Shown: positions 40,190-50,444, numbered from the stretch's first letter. The stretch is DNA of 64,000 nt from Sphingomonadales bacterium (GCA_012032285.1 JAAURJ010000006.1:1-64000); one strand, 5' to 3'. Numbers and translations are program-made. The notes: a model not told the origin generated them from the sequence alone.

Positions 40190-40894
40190 ATGCGTTTCAA
40201 TCATTTTCAATCAAAATTAGGGCGTAGATCTGTATTTTTTATTTCATGCGCTTTCATTTCAACCGCTGTAATGGCAGGCATCATGTCCGATACCAGAGGG
40301 GGATCAATCAACAATGGTGTACACCTTGTAAACAAGGATTCCAAATCGACTGATTCAAATGATCCAAGGGCGGAATCACATTATAGTGAAGGTTTGACTA
40401 GTAATAGCAGCACCAATGAAGGTACCTTTACTGCCGACTATAATGTCGTATCTGCACACCGAACGACCATTGCGCAAGTTCTTCATTGTAACAGTGACTT
40501 GGCAGATAAATGTAGGCCTGTCTTGTTTTTAACGGTGTATAAAAAGGACGGTAAAGTCACATTGTGCAGCAAAGATTGCGGCCCCAATAATGCGGGATTT
40601 GGCACAACTCCGGATTCCACCTTTAAAGTCACTATCACTGCATCGCGCTCCTCCGCGACCGTTAAAGTCACGGATACAAATTTTAGCAAAAGCTCTACCG
40701 TTACTTATCCCACTGACCGAGCTAATAACGGAAATTATACGATGCGTTTCGGTGCCTATCACCACCATACAGGACGCTATGATTGGTCACAGAGCAGTGC
40801 ACCAGCGCGTCCAAAAGCAGATTGGCCCAATCCGCCCAAAGCTTTTTCCAAGGCAGAGATTGGCGTTTCTAACGCAAGTTGGACGCGTAAATAA
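40190..40894 (+). CDS. Exported jelly-roll protein, distantly alginate-lyase-like (PL7)
   Basis: The 234-residue protein has a signal peptide (about residues 1-30, ending near STAVMAG), a Ser/Asn/Thr-rich stretch and a beta-rich domain. Segments such as RTTIAQVLHCNSDL, PVLFLTVYKKDGKV, TFKVTITASRSSATVKV and YTMRFGAYHHHTGRYDW resemble the strands of PL7/alginate-lyase-2 jelly rolls. The RFGAYHHH segment aligns with the usual YFKAGVYxQ motif. The catalytic Q-H-Y set is only partly visible, so it may be a binding or inactive form. Base composition is lower in GC than neighbours. It ends with a hairpin terminator. Confidence 0.5.
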   Translation: MRFNHFQSKLGRRSVFFISCAFISTAVMAGIMSDTRGGSINNGVHLVNKDSKSTDSNDPRAESHYSEGLTSNSSTNEGTFTADYNVVSAHRTTIAQVLHCNSDLADKCRPVLFLTVYKKDGKVTLCSKDCGPNNAGFGTTPDSTFKVTITASRSSATVKVTDTNFSKSSTVTYPTDRANNGNYTMRFGAYHHHTGRYDWSQSSAPARPKADWPNPPKAFSKAEIGVSNASWTRK

Positions 40895-40912
40895 CGTCCT
40901 ATAATTAAAAAG

Positions 40913-40977
40913 CAGGCACATGAATTTCCGAACCATTGAACTATTTTTAATGAATGAGATAGGATTTGATGTGCCTG
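40913..40977 (+). terminator. Hairpin with T tract after the PL7-like gene
   Basis: The arms CAGGCACAT (40913-40921) and ATGTGCCTG (40969-40977) are perfectly complementary, preceded by an A-rich run and followed by six T. The loop is long (47 bases), which is unusual for an intrinsic terminator but the stem and T run are clear. Confidence 0.65.
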
Positions 40978-41059
40978 TTTTTTATTCAATAAATTGGATT
41001 TTCATCCTTGCTTGCGTTAACGGGGGCTTTGATATGCAACCCTTAAAATGGAGAGGGGA

Positions 41060-41785
41060 ATGGGTGAAACGATCAAAATCGCAATGTGGTCGGGGCCGCG
41101 TAATATTTCGACAGCAATGATGTATAGCTTTGCCTCCCGTGCCGATTGTGCAGTCACTGATGAGCCTTTTTATGGTGCTTTTTTGAAAAACAGCGGCGCT
41201 AAACATCCCATGGCGGAGAAAATTATTGCCGATATGGATTGCAACTGGCGGTCAGTGACGCAGGCGATGTGCGGAGACATTCCAGGAAATAAAAGTATTT
41301 GGTATCAAAAGCATATGCCGCACCATATGATTGGCGATGTGAGCATAATGGATTTTCTGGATCACGTTAATGCGTTCCTTGTTCGTGACCCTGCTTTGGT
41401 CGCAGCTAGTTATTTGGCAAAAAATGAACTGATGGCGGCCGAGCAATTGGGATTTGCCCAGCTTGTAAATTATCATAAACGTATATCCGACCATTTGGGC
41501 CGCGCAGCCCCCGTTATCGATAGTAATGCCATATTGGCTGACCCGGAAGGACAGCTTTCCTTATTGTGCGCCGCGCTTGGGGTTATTTGGGATCCGTCAA
41601 TGCTTGCTTGGCAAAAGGGGCCAAAGCCGTATGACGGTATTTGGGCGAAACATTGGTATGGAGGGGTCTGGCAATCGACCGGTTTCGGGCAGCCATCGGC
41701 CTTTTCCGAATTACCGAATGAAGTTGGCCGCATTGCCGATAGCTGCCGTTCGGACTATGAATATCTGTTACAATTTCGCATATAG
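41060..41785 (+). CDS. Sulfotransferase-like protein
   Basis: The 241-residue protein starts with a PAPS-type phosphate-binding loop, MWSGPRNISTAMMYSFASR. This is the form seen in bacterial sulfotransferase-like proteins linked to branched-chain aminotransferases, some of which are fused in other organisms. HVNAFLVRDPALVAASYL is the second conserved block (3'-phosphate binding). The acceptor is unknown and PAPS use is not proven. The start is the ATG at 41060 after GAGAGGGG. It follows the class IV aminotransferase on the same strand, with the PL7-like gene between them. Confidence 0.75.
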   Translation: MGETIKIAMWSGPRNISTAMMYSFASRADCAVTDEPFYGAFLKNSGAKHPMAEKIIADMDCNWRSVTQAMCGDIPGNKSIWYQKHMPHHMIGDVSIMDFLDHVNAFLVRDPALVAASYLAKNELMAAEQLGFAQLVNYHKRISDHLGRAAPVIDSNAILADPEGQLSLLCAALGVIWDPSMLAWQKGPKPYDGIWAKHWYGGVWQSTGFGQPSAFSELPNEVGRIADSCRSDYEYLLQFRI

Positions 41786-41854
41786 CGAAAGAATTGCAGC
41801 GGCCCTATTTTTCATGCTATTATGAGAAAAATATTGAACACTGGGGAACGCAAA

Positions 41855-42196
41855 ATGTTTAGTTATGGAGTCGCAATTTTCCTGAGCATGGCCGCAGCGG
41901 GTAATACACTCGACGATGCGCGAAAGGAATATAACAACTGCTTGGTTGAATTACATAATGAGAATGTAGAAGCAAAGACATCAGCAAGCGGATTCCGCAA
42001 AATTGCCGATGAAGGCTGTGCAGAGGAACGCAAGAAATATACCAGCATTATGATAGCCGAAGAAAAACGCTATGGATCGAACCAAGCCGAGGCAACTGAC
42101 TACGCCAATGAAGAAGCGGATGGAGTCGCGGCCTATATCAAATCTGCTTTTGCAGAAAACGCTGATAAGGGTATTAAACTGGTGCCGGAGCAATGA
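41855..42196 (+). CDS. Small exported protein of unknown function
   Basis: I do not recognise this protein. From the ATG at 41855 it has 113 residues with a signal peptide (MFSYGVAIFLSMAAAGNT), then a charged, helical region with two cysteines (NNCLVEL and EGCAEERK). The spacing CLVEL...GCAEE suggests a disulfide-linked helical hairpin. An in-frame ATG 33 bases upstream is less likely because GGGGAAC precedes the downstream one. It lies before the tRNA-Ser gene. Confidence 0.6.
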   Translation: MFSYGVAIFLSMAAAGNTLDDARKEYNNCLVELHNENVEAKTSASGFRKIADEGCAEERKKYTSIMIAEEKRYGSNQAEATDYANEEADGVAAYIKSAFAENADKGIKLVPEQ

Positions 42197-42215
42197 TAAT
42201 CCCGCAGTGATATAA

Positions 42216-42305
42216 TGGCGGACAGGGTGGGATTCGAACCCACGGAGAGCTTGCACCCTCGCCGGTTTTCAAGACCGGTGCCTTAAACCGCTCGGCCACC
42301 TGTCC
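42216..42305 (-). tRNA. tRNA-Ser (anticodon TGA)
   Basis: On the minus strand the acceptor stem is GGACAGG with CCTGTCC, followed by discriminator G and an encoded CCA. The D arm starts TGGCCGAG, the anticodon loop is CTTGAAAA (anticodon TGA), there is a long variable arm as expected for a serine tRNA, and the T arm contains GGTTCGAATCC. The length is 90 bases. Confidence 0.95.
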
Positions 42306-42487
42306 GCATTATATCTGCGGAAGATTCTCCGCTGAAGATGCAGCGCTTATCTTGTGCCGTCCGCTAATTCAAGGCCTGTTCGCAGCATAGCTTGAGATAA
42401 AATGGCCCGGTAATAGGATCAATGGGGATTCCCATTGGAATCACGATGTGCCACTAAGGTTTCATAACTTAATATCAGGGGAATGAA

Positions 42488-43530
42488 ATGATCCGCTCGC
42501 GCTTTGGCACAATCAAATTTGGTTTGGCCTGTTAACAGGTGCAGCGTTAATGACGCAGGCCAGCGTTGCACAAGGCCAGAGTAGCGGGTTCCAGCAATAT
42601 TTGGACAGCGTTAAGGCAAAGGCATTAGCGCAAGGGGTAAGCGAGACAACGCTCAACCGCGCTTTATCCTCAATAAGTTACAATGACCGGGTCGTCCGAT
42701 TGGACCGTTCGCAGCCCGAAACGCAGCCCGATAAGCCCATTCCCGACTTCGCCCCGTATAAACGCACCCATGTCAATCCCGATAGAATCCGGCGCGGACA
42801 GGTCAAATATCGTGATCTACGGCCTATGCTGGAACGGATTGAGCGCGAAACCGGTGTTCCCGAAGAGATGATGATCGCGATATACGGGCATGAAACCAAT
42901 TACGGCGCCTATACCGGTAATTTTAATGCTCCAGAAGCATTGGCCTCACTGGCTTATGAAGGGCGAAGGCGCGATTTGTTTGAGGCAGAGCTGATCGCGG
43001 TGCTGAAGATGATCGATAGGGGCGTGCCACAATATGCGATTACCGGCAGCTGGGCCGGCGCCCTGGGCAAGCCGCAATTCCTGCCATCTGTATATTTGCG
43101 CCTTGCCAAGGATGGTGACGGCGATGGCTATGCCGATATTTGGAATAGCGAGGTGGATGCGATGACCTCCATCGCCAATTATTTCGTTAATGCAGGGTGG
43201 CGGCGCGACCAGATTTGGGGCTTTGCCGTCGATGTACCAAATGCTTTGGACCGTCAGGCAATCGCCTCCAAAATTACCTCGCCGCGCTGTGAACGGGTGT
43301 TTGCACGGCACAGCCAGTATAAAAGTGTGGCGGAATGGAAACGCCTTGGCGTGATGCCGCAGCGCGGATTTTGGCCCAATGAGGATATGCTCTTGGCGCT
43401 TATCGAACCCGATGGCATTGGAAAAACAGCATATTTACTCGGTAGCAACTATCGTGTGATATTGGACTATAATTGTTCCAATTTTTACGCATTGTCTGTG
43501 GGGTTGTTAGCCGATGAAATACGCCAGTAA
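42488..43530 (+). CDS. Lytic murein transglycosylase, MltB-like (one frameshift in the signal peptide)
   Basis: This enzyme cleaves the glycan strands of peptidoglycan in the periplasm. The SLT_2/MltB core is complete: MMIAIYGHETNYGAYTGNFN with the catalytic glutamate, QYAITGSWAGALGKPQFLPSVYL, and ANYFVNAGWRRD. The coding frame from an internal ATG at 42550 lacks a full signal peptide. From the ATG at 42488 the frame stops after 15 codons, but one C missing from 42528-42529 (GCCC read as GCC) joins them into a normal signal peptide ending ASVAQGQ. The corrected length is 347 residues. It overlaps the start of rlpA. Confidence 0.88.
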
Positions 43531-44560
43531 AATTATCCTCCTGCCGGTCGCGGCCTTGGCGCTGTCATCCTGTGGAAGCAGGGGGAGCGGCACCGATGGC
43601 GCAATGGTGCCGCAGAGCGCTTCGGCACCGCAAGGGACCGTTTCGGACTATCCGCAGAAAATCGGCGAACCTTATCAGATTGATGGAACAAGCTATACAC
43701 CCGAAGATGTTACTTCCTATGACGATGTCGGTTATGCCAGCTTTTATGGCCGTGAACTGGCTGGGCGACCAACCGCCAATGGGGAGGCATTCAACCCCGA
43801 TGGTATTTCCGCCGCACATAAAACCCTGCCGCTGGCCAGCTATGTCGAGGTAACCGCGCTGGATACTGGGAAGACAATTTTGGTGCGTGTTAATGATCGC
43901 GGCCCTTTTGCCAATGACCGAATTATCGACTTGTCCGAAGGGGCAGCGCGAGAACTTGGTATTTTGGCTCAGGGCGTAGCTGGGGTGCGAGTGCGTAAAG
44001 TGAACCCGCCCGAACAGGAACGCGCTGCGCTGCGCGGCGGATTAACCGCACCGGTGCGGATTGCAACGCCGGAATCGCTGCTTAAGGTTCTGCGCACCAA
44101 TTTAGCAAAATTGCCTAAGCCTGCACCTGTAAACCGTGCGAGCGCCCCTTCACCTGCCGTGGCCACGGGCAATACAGCACCCGCGCAGCGCGATGGTCGC
44201 TTCATCCGTGAAGGTAATGGCGCAGCCGCCGCCCGTTCCAATCCGCCAGCCCAGCGAAGGCAAACCGCACCCGCCAGCACAGCGGATGGCCGTTTTGTCC
44301 GGGAGGGGGCAGGGGCCGCGCAGAACACTTCGCCGCCTATTGCCGCTTCGGGAAGCTATGTTGTTCAGGTAGCTTCTTTTTCATCACGCGCCCGCGCCGA
44401 TGCGCTCGCCCGTAAATTGGGCGCGGTTGTTATGCCAAGCAGCGACGGTAATATTTTCCGCGTCCGCTATGGCCCCTATGGTAGCGAGGCCGAAGCCGAA
44501 AACGGGCTGGCAGTGGCGAGGAAACGCGGCTATTCCGACGCAAAGATTTTCCGCGAGTGA
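43514..44560 (+). CDS. rlpA: Septal ring lytic transglycosylase RlpA with SPOR domain
   Basis: RlpA is an outer-membrane lipoprotein that cuts denuded glycan at the division septum. The lipobox LSSC places the acylated cysteine at residue 20. The double-psi beta-barrel follows (GYASFYGRELAGRPTANGEAF, LPLASYVEVTALDTGKTILVRVNDRGPF), and the C-terminal SPOR domain (about residues 278-348) begins GSYVVQVASFSSRARADALA. A linker holds two related units, DGRFIREGNGAAAA and DGRFVREGAGAAQN. Its start is inside the preceding transglycosylase gene, so both are likely co-expressed. Confidence 0.93.
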   Translation: MKYASKIILLPVAALALSSCGSRGSGTDGAMVPQSASAPQGTVSDYPQKIGEPYQIDGTSYTPEDVTSYDDVGYASFYGRELAGRPTANGEAFNPDGISAAHKTLPLASYVEVTALDTGKTILVRVNDRGPFANDRIIDLSEGAARELGILAQGVAGVRVRKVNPPEQERAALRGGLTAPVRIATPESLLKVLRTNLAKLPKPAPVNRASAPSPAVATGNTAPAQRDGRFIREGNGAAAARSNPPAQRRQTAPASTADGRFVREGAGAAQNTSPPIAASGSYVVQVASFSSRARADALARKLGAVVMPSSDGNIFRVRYGPYGSEAEAENGLAVARKRGYSDAKIFRE

Positions 44561-44622
44561 CTCGTTCCTGATCCTATGGTTGCTGGCGGAAGCAAACGGT
44601 CCGCCACAATTTAAGGTCAATA

Positions 44623-45765
44623 ATGTTTAGAAATTTTGCCATCATCCTCTGCCCGCCGCTTTTGTTTTGCACAGCGGCAAAGGCCAATACCGTATATGAA
44701 AGCAGTGCGCCGATTGCCTATATGATCGACCTGTCATCGGGTGCGATTTTGTTTGATAAGGGTTCGGACAAGCAAATACCGCCTGCCTCTATGGCCAAAA
44801 TGATGTCCGCTTATGTGGTGATGGACAAGATTAAAAATGGCGGCTTGCCGCTGAACAAGAAAATAACCATTACGCCCGAAATATGGCAGAAATGGAATAA
44901 CCAAGGCTCGACCATGTTCCTGTCGTCGGGAGAACAGGTTACCGTTGAAAATCTGATGCACGGTATGGTGACGCTGTCGGGTAATGATGCGTCAATCGCG
45001 CTTGCCGTTGGAATATCGGGATCGGAAGCTGCCTTTGTCGAAGAAATGAACAAAACCGCAAAGCGCATCGGCCTTATTAATAGCCGCTTTGGTACGGCCA
45101 ATGGCTGGCCAGATGAAGGACGCACGCTGGTGACGGCGCAGGATTTGGCAATATTGGCGCGGCGAACGATTGAGGACTTCCCCGAACTATATACCAAATT
45201 TTACGGGCGGAAGGAGTTTAGCTGGGGAGGCATAACGCAGCCTGACCGCAATCCTTTATTGGGCAAAATTGCCGGTGCAGACGGCCTTAAAACCGGCCAT
45301 ACGGAAGAGGCAGGCTATTGCTTCACCGGCACTGCACAGCAAAATGGCCGCCGGTTGATCATGGTGGTGGCCGGGCTCGGCAGCTATAATGGCCGGATTA
45401 CCGAATCAACCAATTTCATGAAATGGGGTTTTGAAGCTTGGACATCAAAACCTGTGTTCAAAAAGGGCGATGCCATTGCTAATATTCCGGTGCAATTGGG
45501 CAGCGATAGCAGCCTGAAGATAACCGCGCCGCGCGATATGGCAGTGACAATGCCAGCTGACAAGGCGGCGGGTTATAAACTGTTTATCCGCTATAAAGGC
45601 CCGGTAAAAGCGCCTATTGCAAAAGGTGATCAGGTCGCAAGCTTAGTCGTCATGTTGAATGACGGTAGCGAGCAGGTATCGCCGCTTTATGCGGGTGAAG
45701 CCGTAACCGAGGCCGGTTTTTTCGGACGTGCATGGAACGGCTTTAAGTCGCTATTTTCGGCCTGA
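44623..45765 (+). CDS. dacC: D-alanyl-D-alanine carboxypeptidase (PBP5/6 type)
   Basis: This low-molecular-weight penicillin-binding protein trims the pentapeptide in peptidoglycan. The 380-residue protein has a signal peptide, the active-site SMAK motif in PPASMAKMMSAY, the SGN motif in TLSGNDASIAL and KTG in LKTGHTEEAGYC, then the C-terminal PBP5 beta-domain and a terminal amphipathic helix (FFGRAWNGFKSLF) for membrane anchoring. Its TGA overlaps the tmk ATG. The symbol follows the usual naming of this family in alphaproteobacteria; another dac name would be as good. Confidence 0.92.
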   Translation: MFRNFAIILCPPLLFCTAAKANTVYESSAPIAYMIDLSSGAILFDKGSDKQIPPASMAKMMSAYVVMDKIKNGGLPLNKKITITPEIWQKWNNQGSTMFLSSGEQVTVENLMHGMVTLSGNDASIALAVGISGSEAAFVEEMNKTAKRIGLINSRFGTANGWPDEGRTLVTAQDLAILARRTIEDFPELYTKFYGRKEFSWGGITQPDRNPLLGKIAGADGLKTGHTEEAGYCFTGTAQQNGRRLIMVVAGLGSYNGRITESTNFMKWGFEAWTSKPVFKKGDAIANIPVQLGSDSSLKITAPRDMAVTMPADKAAGYKLFIRYKGPVKAPIAKGDQVASLVVMLNDGSEQVSPLYAGEAVTEAGFFGRAWNGFKSLFSA

Positions 45766-46391
45766 TGACCAAGGGGCGCTTTTTATCGGTTGAAGGCGGG
45801 GAGGGCGTCGGAAAATCGACGCAGATTATCGCGCTGGCGCAGGCGATCCGGGCGCATGGCCATGATGTTATCATAACCCGCGAACCGGGCGGCACCGAAG
45901 GCGCGGAGGCGATCCGAAGCCTCCTGCTTGGTGGCAGCGACAACAGGTGGCAGCCACGCGCAGAGGCGCTGCTATTTGCCGCAGCGCGCAGCGACCATGT
46001 CGAACATTTGATCAAACCGGCAATTGATGGCGGGAAATGGGTTATATCTGACCGCTTTCTGGAAAGCAGCCGTGCCTATCAGGGTGGCGGCTCCGGGCTG
46101 TCAGATGCCAATATTTTGGATTTGCACGCCATAGGCAGCGGCGGTTTTTTGCCTGATCGCACATTAATATTGGAACTGGACGAGGTCGAGGCGAGTCGGC
46201 GTGCGGAGCTTCGCGACGGCGGCGTTGCTGACCGGATCGGCGGCAGGGACAGTGATTTTCATGCCATGGTCCATAGTGCATTCCGCCGCTTCGCCGCAGA
46301 AGATCCGGCGCGGATCAAAATGATTGACGCTGGCGGCGAACCGCAAGCGGTAACGAAGCGATTGATCGCGGCTATATCGGATTTACTGTAA
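45765..46391 (+). CDS. tmk: Thymidylate kinase
   Basis: Tmk phosphorylates dTMP to dTDP. The 208-residue protein has the P-loop GGEGVGKSTQ, the EPGGTEGAEAIR motif, the DRF region WVISDRFLESSRAYQGGGSG, and the LID arginines. It overlaps dacC by one base and holB by one base (TAATG), so dacC-tmk-holB-metG-tatD form a compact run, a common alphaproteobacterial order. The frame is intact. Confidence 0.95.
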   Translation: MTKGRFLSVEGGEGVGKSTQIIALAQAIRAHGHDVIITREPGGTEGAEAIRSLLLGGSDNRWQPRAEALLFAAARSDHVEHLIKPAIDGGKWVISDRFLESSRAYQGGGSGLSDANILDLHAIGSGGFLPDRTLILELDEVEASRRAELRDGGVADRIGGRDSDFHAMVHSAFRRFAAEDPARIKMIDAGGEPQAVTKRLIAAISDLL

Positions 46392-47350
46392 TGATCCGTT
46401 ATATAGGTCATGACGATAACAGCCGTGCTTTTGCTGCCGCAATACAATCGGGCCGTTTGCACCATGGCTGGATTTTGGCGGGGCCAAAAGGCTTGGGGAA
46501 GGCCGCTTTTGCCCGAAATGCCGCCAAAATGCTGGTCGATCCCGCCGGACAATATAGCGACCAGATTGAACGAGGCATCCATCCGGATGTCATCACAGTT
46601 GAACGCCCGCCCAAAGATCCACCAAAAGAAGGAGAGGCGATTGATCCAGATGCGGAAAAGAAGCGCAATATCCCTATCGCTGAAATCCGCGCACTTCAGG
46701 CCCGAATGACAACGCGGCCCGGCCTGTCGGACAAACGCGCGGTGATCATTGATGCGGCCGAAGATATGGAAACCAGCTCTGCCAATGCGCTGCTCAAATC
46801 CTTGGAAGAACCGCCTGCGGGCACCTATTTTTTCCTGATCAGTCACATGAGCGCCCGTTTGCTACCCACCATCCGGTCCCGCTGCCAGACGCTGCGCTTC
46901 GATCCTCTGGATGCTAAACAGATGGAGGCCGCGTTGCGCGGCGCCATGCCCGATTTGGATACGGAAAGCCTTCTACTTCTGGCACAGGCAGGGGCAGGGT
47001 CGCCGGGTCAGGCGATTGAATATGCTGGGCTGGAAATGGAAGAGTTGGAAAAAAACATGCGCTCCATCATCGATACGGGTGATCCGGGTAATGGCATCCG
47101 TGCCTCCATGGCGGCAAAATTGGCGGTCAAAGCGGCGCAGATTAAATATGAAGCCTTTCTGCGCCGCGCACCGCAAATGATTGCACATTATGCTGCACAA
47201 ATGGATGCTGCCCAAGCGGAAAACGCGATAAAGGCGTGGGAAGATGCCAATATCCTTGCGGCCCGCGCCACAGGTGTCAGTCTGGAAAAACAGAGCGTTG
47301 TTTTGCAAATGGGAAGCTTGCTGGCATCGCTACAAACGCATAAGGGATAG
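46391..47350 (+). CDS. holB: DNA polymerase III subunit delta prime
   Basis: HolB is a subunit of the clamp loader that places the sliding clamp on DNA. The 319-residue AAA+ protein has a Walker-A-like [15 protein letters not shown] (GLGKAA instead of the canonical GKS/T, as in non-hydrolysing delta prime), an insertion with [13 protein letters not shown], the sensor-2-like region [24 protein letters not shown] and the SRCQTLRF arginine-finger motif. It sits between tmk and metG. The frame is intact. Confidence 0.93.
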   Translation: MIRYIGHDDNSRAFAAAIQSGRLHHGWILAGPKGLGKAAFARNAAKMLVDPAGQYSDQIERGIHPDVITVERPPKDPPKEGEAIDPDAEKKRNIPIAEIRALQARMTTRPGLSDKRAVIIDAAEDMETSSANALLKSLEEPPAGTYFFLISHMSARLLPTIRSRCQTLRFDPLDAKQMEAALRGAMPDLDTESLLLLAQAGAGSPGQAIEYAGLEMEELEKNMRSIIDTGDPGNGIRASMAAKLAVKAAQIKYEAFLRRAPQMIAHYAAQMDAAQAENAIKAWEDANILAARATGVSLEKQSVVLQMGSLLASLQTHKG

Positions 47351-47382
47351 GTAATCACCCACTTTTTTGCTTTTGGAATAAT

Positions 47383-48973
47383 ATGTCAGATCCGCTCTAT
47401 ATTACCACCGCGATTAGCTACCCGAATGGCCCACCGCATATCGGCCATGCCTATGAAGCCATTGCCAGCGATGTCCTTGCCCGTTTTTACAGGATGCAGG
47501 GCCGCGATGTTCGCTTTCAAACAGGTACCGACGAACATGGCTTGAAAATGGCTCAGGCGGCGCAGAAACGCGGGGTTAGTCCGCAAGAGCTTGCTGATGA
47601 AATGAGCAATAAATTCAAAGATATGTGTAATGATTTGAATATTTCCTATGATAATTTCCAGCGGACAACAGACCCTGCCCACCACCGTGCGAGCCAAGCA
47701 ATCTGGCAAGCGATGGCGGATAAAGGCGATCTTTATTCCGACACTTATGAGGGATGGTATTCGGTTCGCGATGAAGCCTATTATGACGAAAGCGAACTGA
47801 TCGAAGGCGAGGGTGATGATGGTGTAAAAATCCGCCTGTCGCCAGAAGGAACGCCGGTTGAATGGACTGTAGAGGACAGCTGGTTTTTCCGTCTGTCCAA
47901 ATATCAGGACGCACTGTTGAAGCTTTTTCGCGAAATCCGGGCTTTCTTCAACCGGATAGCCGCCACAATGAAATGGTCAATTTTGTCGAAGGCGGCCTTC
48001 GCGATTTGAGTGTTTCTCGGTCCAGCTTTGACTGGGGTGTGAAGGTGCCCGGCAGCGAGAATCATGTCATGTATGTCTGGGTGGATGCACTCACCAACTA
48101 TCTGACTGGGCTTGGCTATCCAAAGAAGGAAGGCAATTTCGGCAAATATTGGAGTGAGGGCGGCGAAAGGGTGCATATGATCGGCAAGGATATTGTCCGG
48201 TTCCACAGTGTTTATTGGCCTGCCTTTTTGATGAGCGCTGACCTGCCTCTGCCATCACAGTGTTCGGCCATGGCTTCCTGCTCAACCGCGGCGAGAAAAT
48301 GTCGAAATCGGTGGGCAATGTCGTTGACCCGCTGGCGCTTGCCAATGCCTTTGGTGTTGACCAGCTAAGGTATTTCCTAATGGCTGATGTTGTCTTTGGA
48401 AAAGATGGCAGCTATTCGGCGCAGGCCATTGTTACAAAAACAAATGCGGATCTTGCCAATAGCTTTGGCAATTTGGTTCAACGTACGCTGTCTATGATAT
48501 TCAAAAATATGAACGGACAATTGGAGCGCTATGATAGGCATGGCGATGACAATGCTTTACTAGATGTTGTCGCTACGGCTTGCCGCACCGATCTACCGCG
48601 TGAATTTACGGCGTTTAATTTTTCCGGAGGGATTGAAGCGTGGATGCGAGCAGTTTTTGCCTGCAACCAATATGTCGATGATCAGGCCCCATGGACTTTG
48701 AAGAAAAATGACCCGGACCGGATGAAAGCGGTTTTAATGACGCTTTTCTGTGCGATCCATGATCTTACCATCGCCATACGTCCGGTTGTGCCTAGCGCCG
48801 CAGATGCGATATTGGATCAGATGGGAATTGCGGCGGATGCACGCGATTATGCGGCGCTTGGCAATGATGATTGGTGCGAGCATTTGATTGCTAGCGGCTT
48901 TTCATTGGATCAGCCCAGCGGCGCGTTCCCGCGACTGGAAATGCCAATGGACGGGGAAGGGGAGGCTTTCTAA
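47383..48973 (+). CDS. metG: Methionyl-tRNA synthetase (two frameshifts)
   Basis: MetG charges tRNA-Met. The class I HIGH motif is in [12 protein letters not shown] and the KMSKS loop in [16 protein letters not shown]. The knuckle between them lacks the four zinc cysteines, so it is the zinc-free type. The frame breaks at 47933-47935 (one A missing; restored [17 protein letters not shown]) and again at 48252-48253 (one C missing; restored [21 protein letters not shown]). The corrected length is 530 residues with the normal C-terminal anticodon domain. It lies between holB and tatD. Both breaks are homopolymer changes in an essential gene. Confidence 0.92.
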
Positions 48974-49749
48974 TGCTGGTCGATTCCCACTGCCACCTGA
49001 ATTATAAGGGCATAGCCGAACAGCAGGATTTGGTGCTGGAAAGGGCGCGGGCACAAGGGGTGACGGCGATGCTCAACATATCAACGCGCGAAAGTGAATG
49101 GGATGAAGTTATCGGCCTTGCCGAGGCGCATGACGATATTTGGGCTTCGGTCGGAATACACCCACATGAAGCCGATGCGCACGCCGATGTTGACGCGGCC
49201 AAGCTGATCCAGCGTGCGGCCAGCCCCCGGGTCATTGGTATTGGTGAGACCGGGCTTGATTATTATTATGACAAAAGCGACCGGGAACAGCAAAGGACAA
49301 GTTTTCGCAGCCATATCCATGCCGCCCGTGAAACCGGTTTGCCGATTATCGTTCACACCCGCGAGGCAGAGGGAGATACCGCCGCTATCCTAAAAGAAGA
49401 AATGGAGCAGGGGCCATTTAAAGGGGTTATTCATTGCTTCACAGCCAGTGCAGAATTTGGCCGCAAAGCATTGGATTTGGGCTTTTATATTTCACTGTCC
49501 GGCATTGTAACATTCAAAAATGCGGCTGATTTACAGGATGTGGCCAAATGGGTTCCGGGTGACCGTTTGCTGGTTGAAACCGATGCGCCCTTTCTGGCTC
49601 CTGTCCCGCATCGCGGCAAAACAGGTGAACCGGCTTTTGTGGCTGACACGGCGGCTTTTATCGCACAATTGCGCGGTCAAGATGTGAAGGAATTACAAAT
49701 GTCTACCGCTCATAACTTCTATACCTTATTCGATAAGGCTGCATATTGA
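48973..49749 (+). CDS. tatD: TatD family hydrolase
   Basis: TatD proteins are metal-dependent DNases of the amidohydrolase fold. The 258-residue protein has VDSHCHLNY (metal-binding His-x-His), the glutamate in IGETGLDYYYD, the histidine in IVHTREAEGDT, GVIHCFTAS and the C-terminal VETDAPFLAPVPHRGK. It starts on the last base of the metG stop (TAATG) and its own stop overlaps the next start (TGATG). The metG-tatD order is standard. Confidence 0.94.
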   Translation: MLVDSHCHLNYKGIAEQQDLVLERARAQGVTAMLNISTRESEWDEVIGLAEAHDDIWASVGIHPHEADAHADVDAAKLIQRAASPRVIGIGETGLDYYYDKSDREQQRTSFRSHIHAARETGLPIIVHTREAEGDTAAILKEEMEQGPFKGVIHCFTASAEFGRKALDLGFYISLSGIVTFKNAADLQDVAKWVPGDRLLVETDAPFLAPVPHRGKTGEPAFVADTAAFIAQLRGQDVKELQMSTAHNFYTLFDKAAY

Positions 49750-50342
49750 TGGAAACCGGCGGACAGATTGTATATGCCATAGGTGCCTTGGTATTGGTGA
49801 TCGCCGCATTGGCGGCACGCCGTATTTCTCTGGGTGAAACGGTGCGTATGCTATTGGCTTGGATCGCGATTTTCGCGCTGCTGTTCGTACTGTTTAGCTT
49901 TCGCGGAGAATTTAAGCAGATTTGGAACCGTGTAACCGCTGATCTGGCCGGCACCGCTAACCAAAAAGCATCTGGATCATCGGTGGAATTGACCCGCGGT
50001 GATGACGGGCATTTTTCGGTCCTTGCCAATGTCAATGGCCGACCAGTCCGCTTCTTAATTGACAGCGGCGCGACCATCACAACCTTGTCAAGCGAAAGCG
50101 CCGATGCGGCAGGGTTAGACTTTGATAGATCAGACTATCCGGTTATTGTCAGCACAGCAAACGGCCGCGCGAAATCCTGGCGTGCCAATATCAACAGCAT
50201 CAAGGTGGAAACTATTGTGATGAATGATTTGAACATCCATGTTTCGGATAATTTAGGTGACGTGAACCTGCTAGGCATGAATTTCCTCGACAGATTGGGT
50301 AGCTGGCGTGTGCAGGGTGACAAGATGATTTTAGAGCCATGA
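49749..50342 (+). CDS. Membrane-anchored retropepsin-like aspartic protease (TIGR02281 type)
   Basis: The 197-residue protein has two N-terminal membrane segments (about residues 8-24 and 34-52) and a C-terminal single-domain retropepsin fold with the catalytic motif FLIDSGATITTLS and the later hydrophobic-glycine pair in VNLLGMNFLDRL. The family is widespread in alphaproteobacteria; the substrate is not known. Its TGATG overlap with tatD suggests co-transcription. It is the last clearly chromosomal housekeeping-type gene before the accessory region. Confidence 0.88.
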   Translation: METGGQIVYAIGALVLVIAALAARRISLGETVRMLLAWIAIFALLFVLFSFRGEFKQIWNRVTADLAGTANQKASGSSVELTRGDDGHFSVLANVNGRPVRFLIDSGATITTLSSESADAAGLDFDRSDYPVIVSTANGRAKSWRANINSIKVETIVMNDLNIHVSDNLGDVNLLGMNFLDRLGSWRVQGDKMILEP

Positions 50343-50444
50343 TACTATCATTGATAAACCTACAATGATTATAAATTATCATAAGCCAATCGGTCAGCGG
50401 ATGACCTCAATGTCGCCGCCCCTTTGCTAGGCTAATTGGTAACA

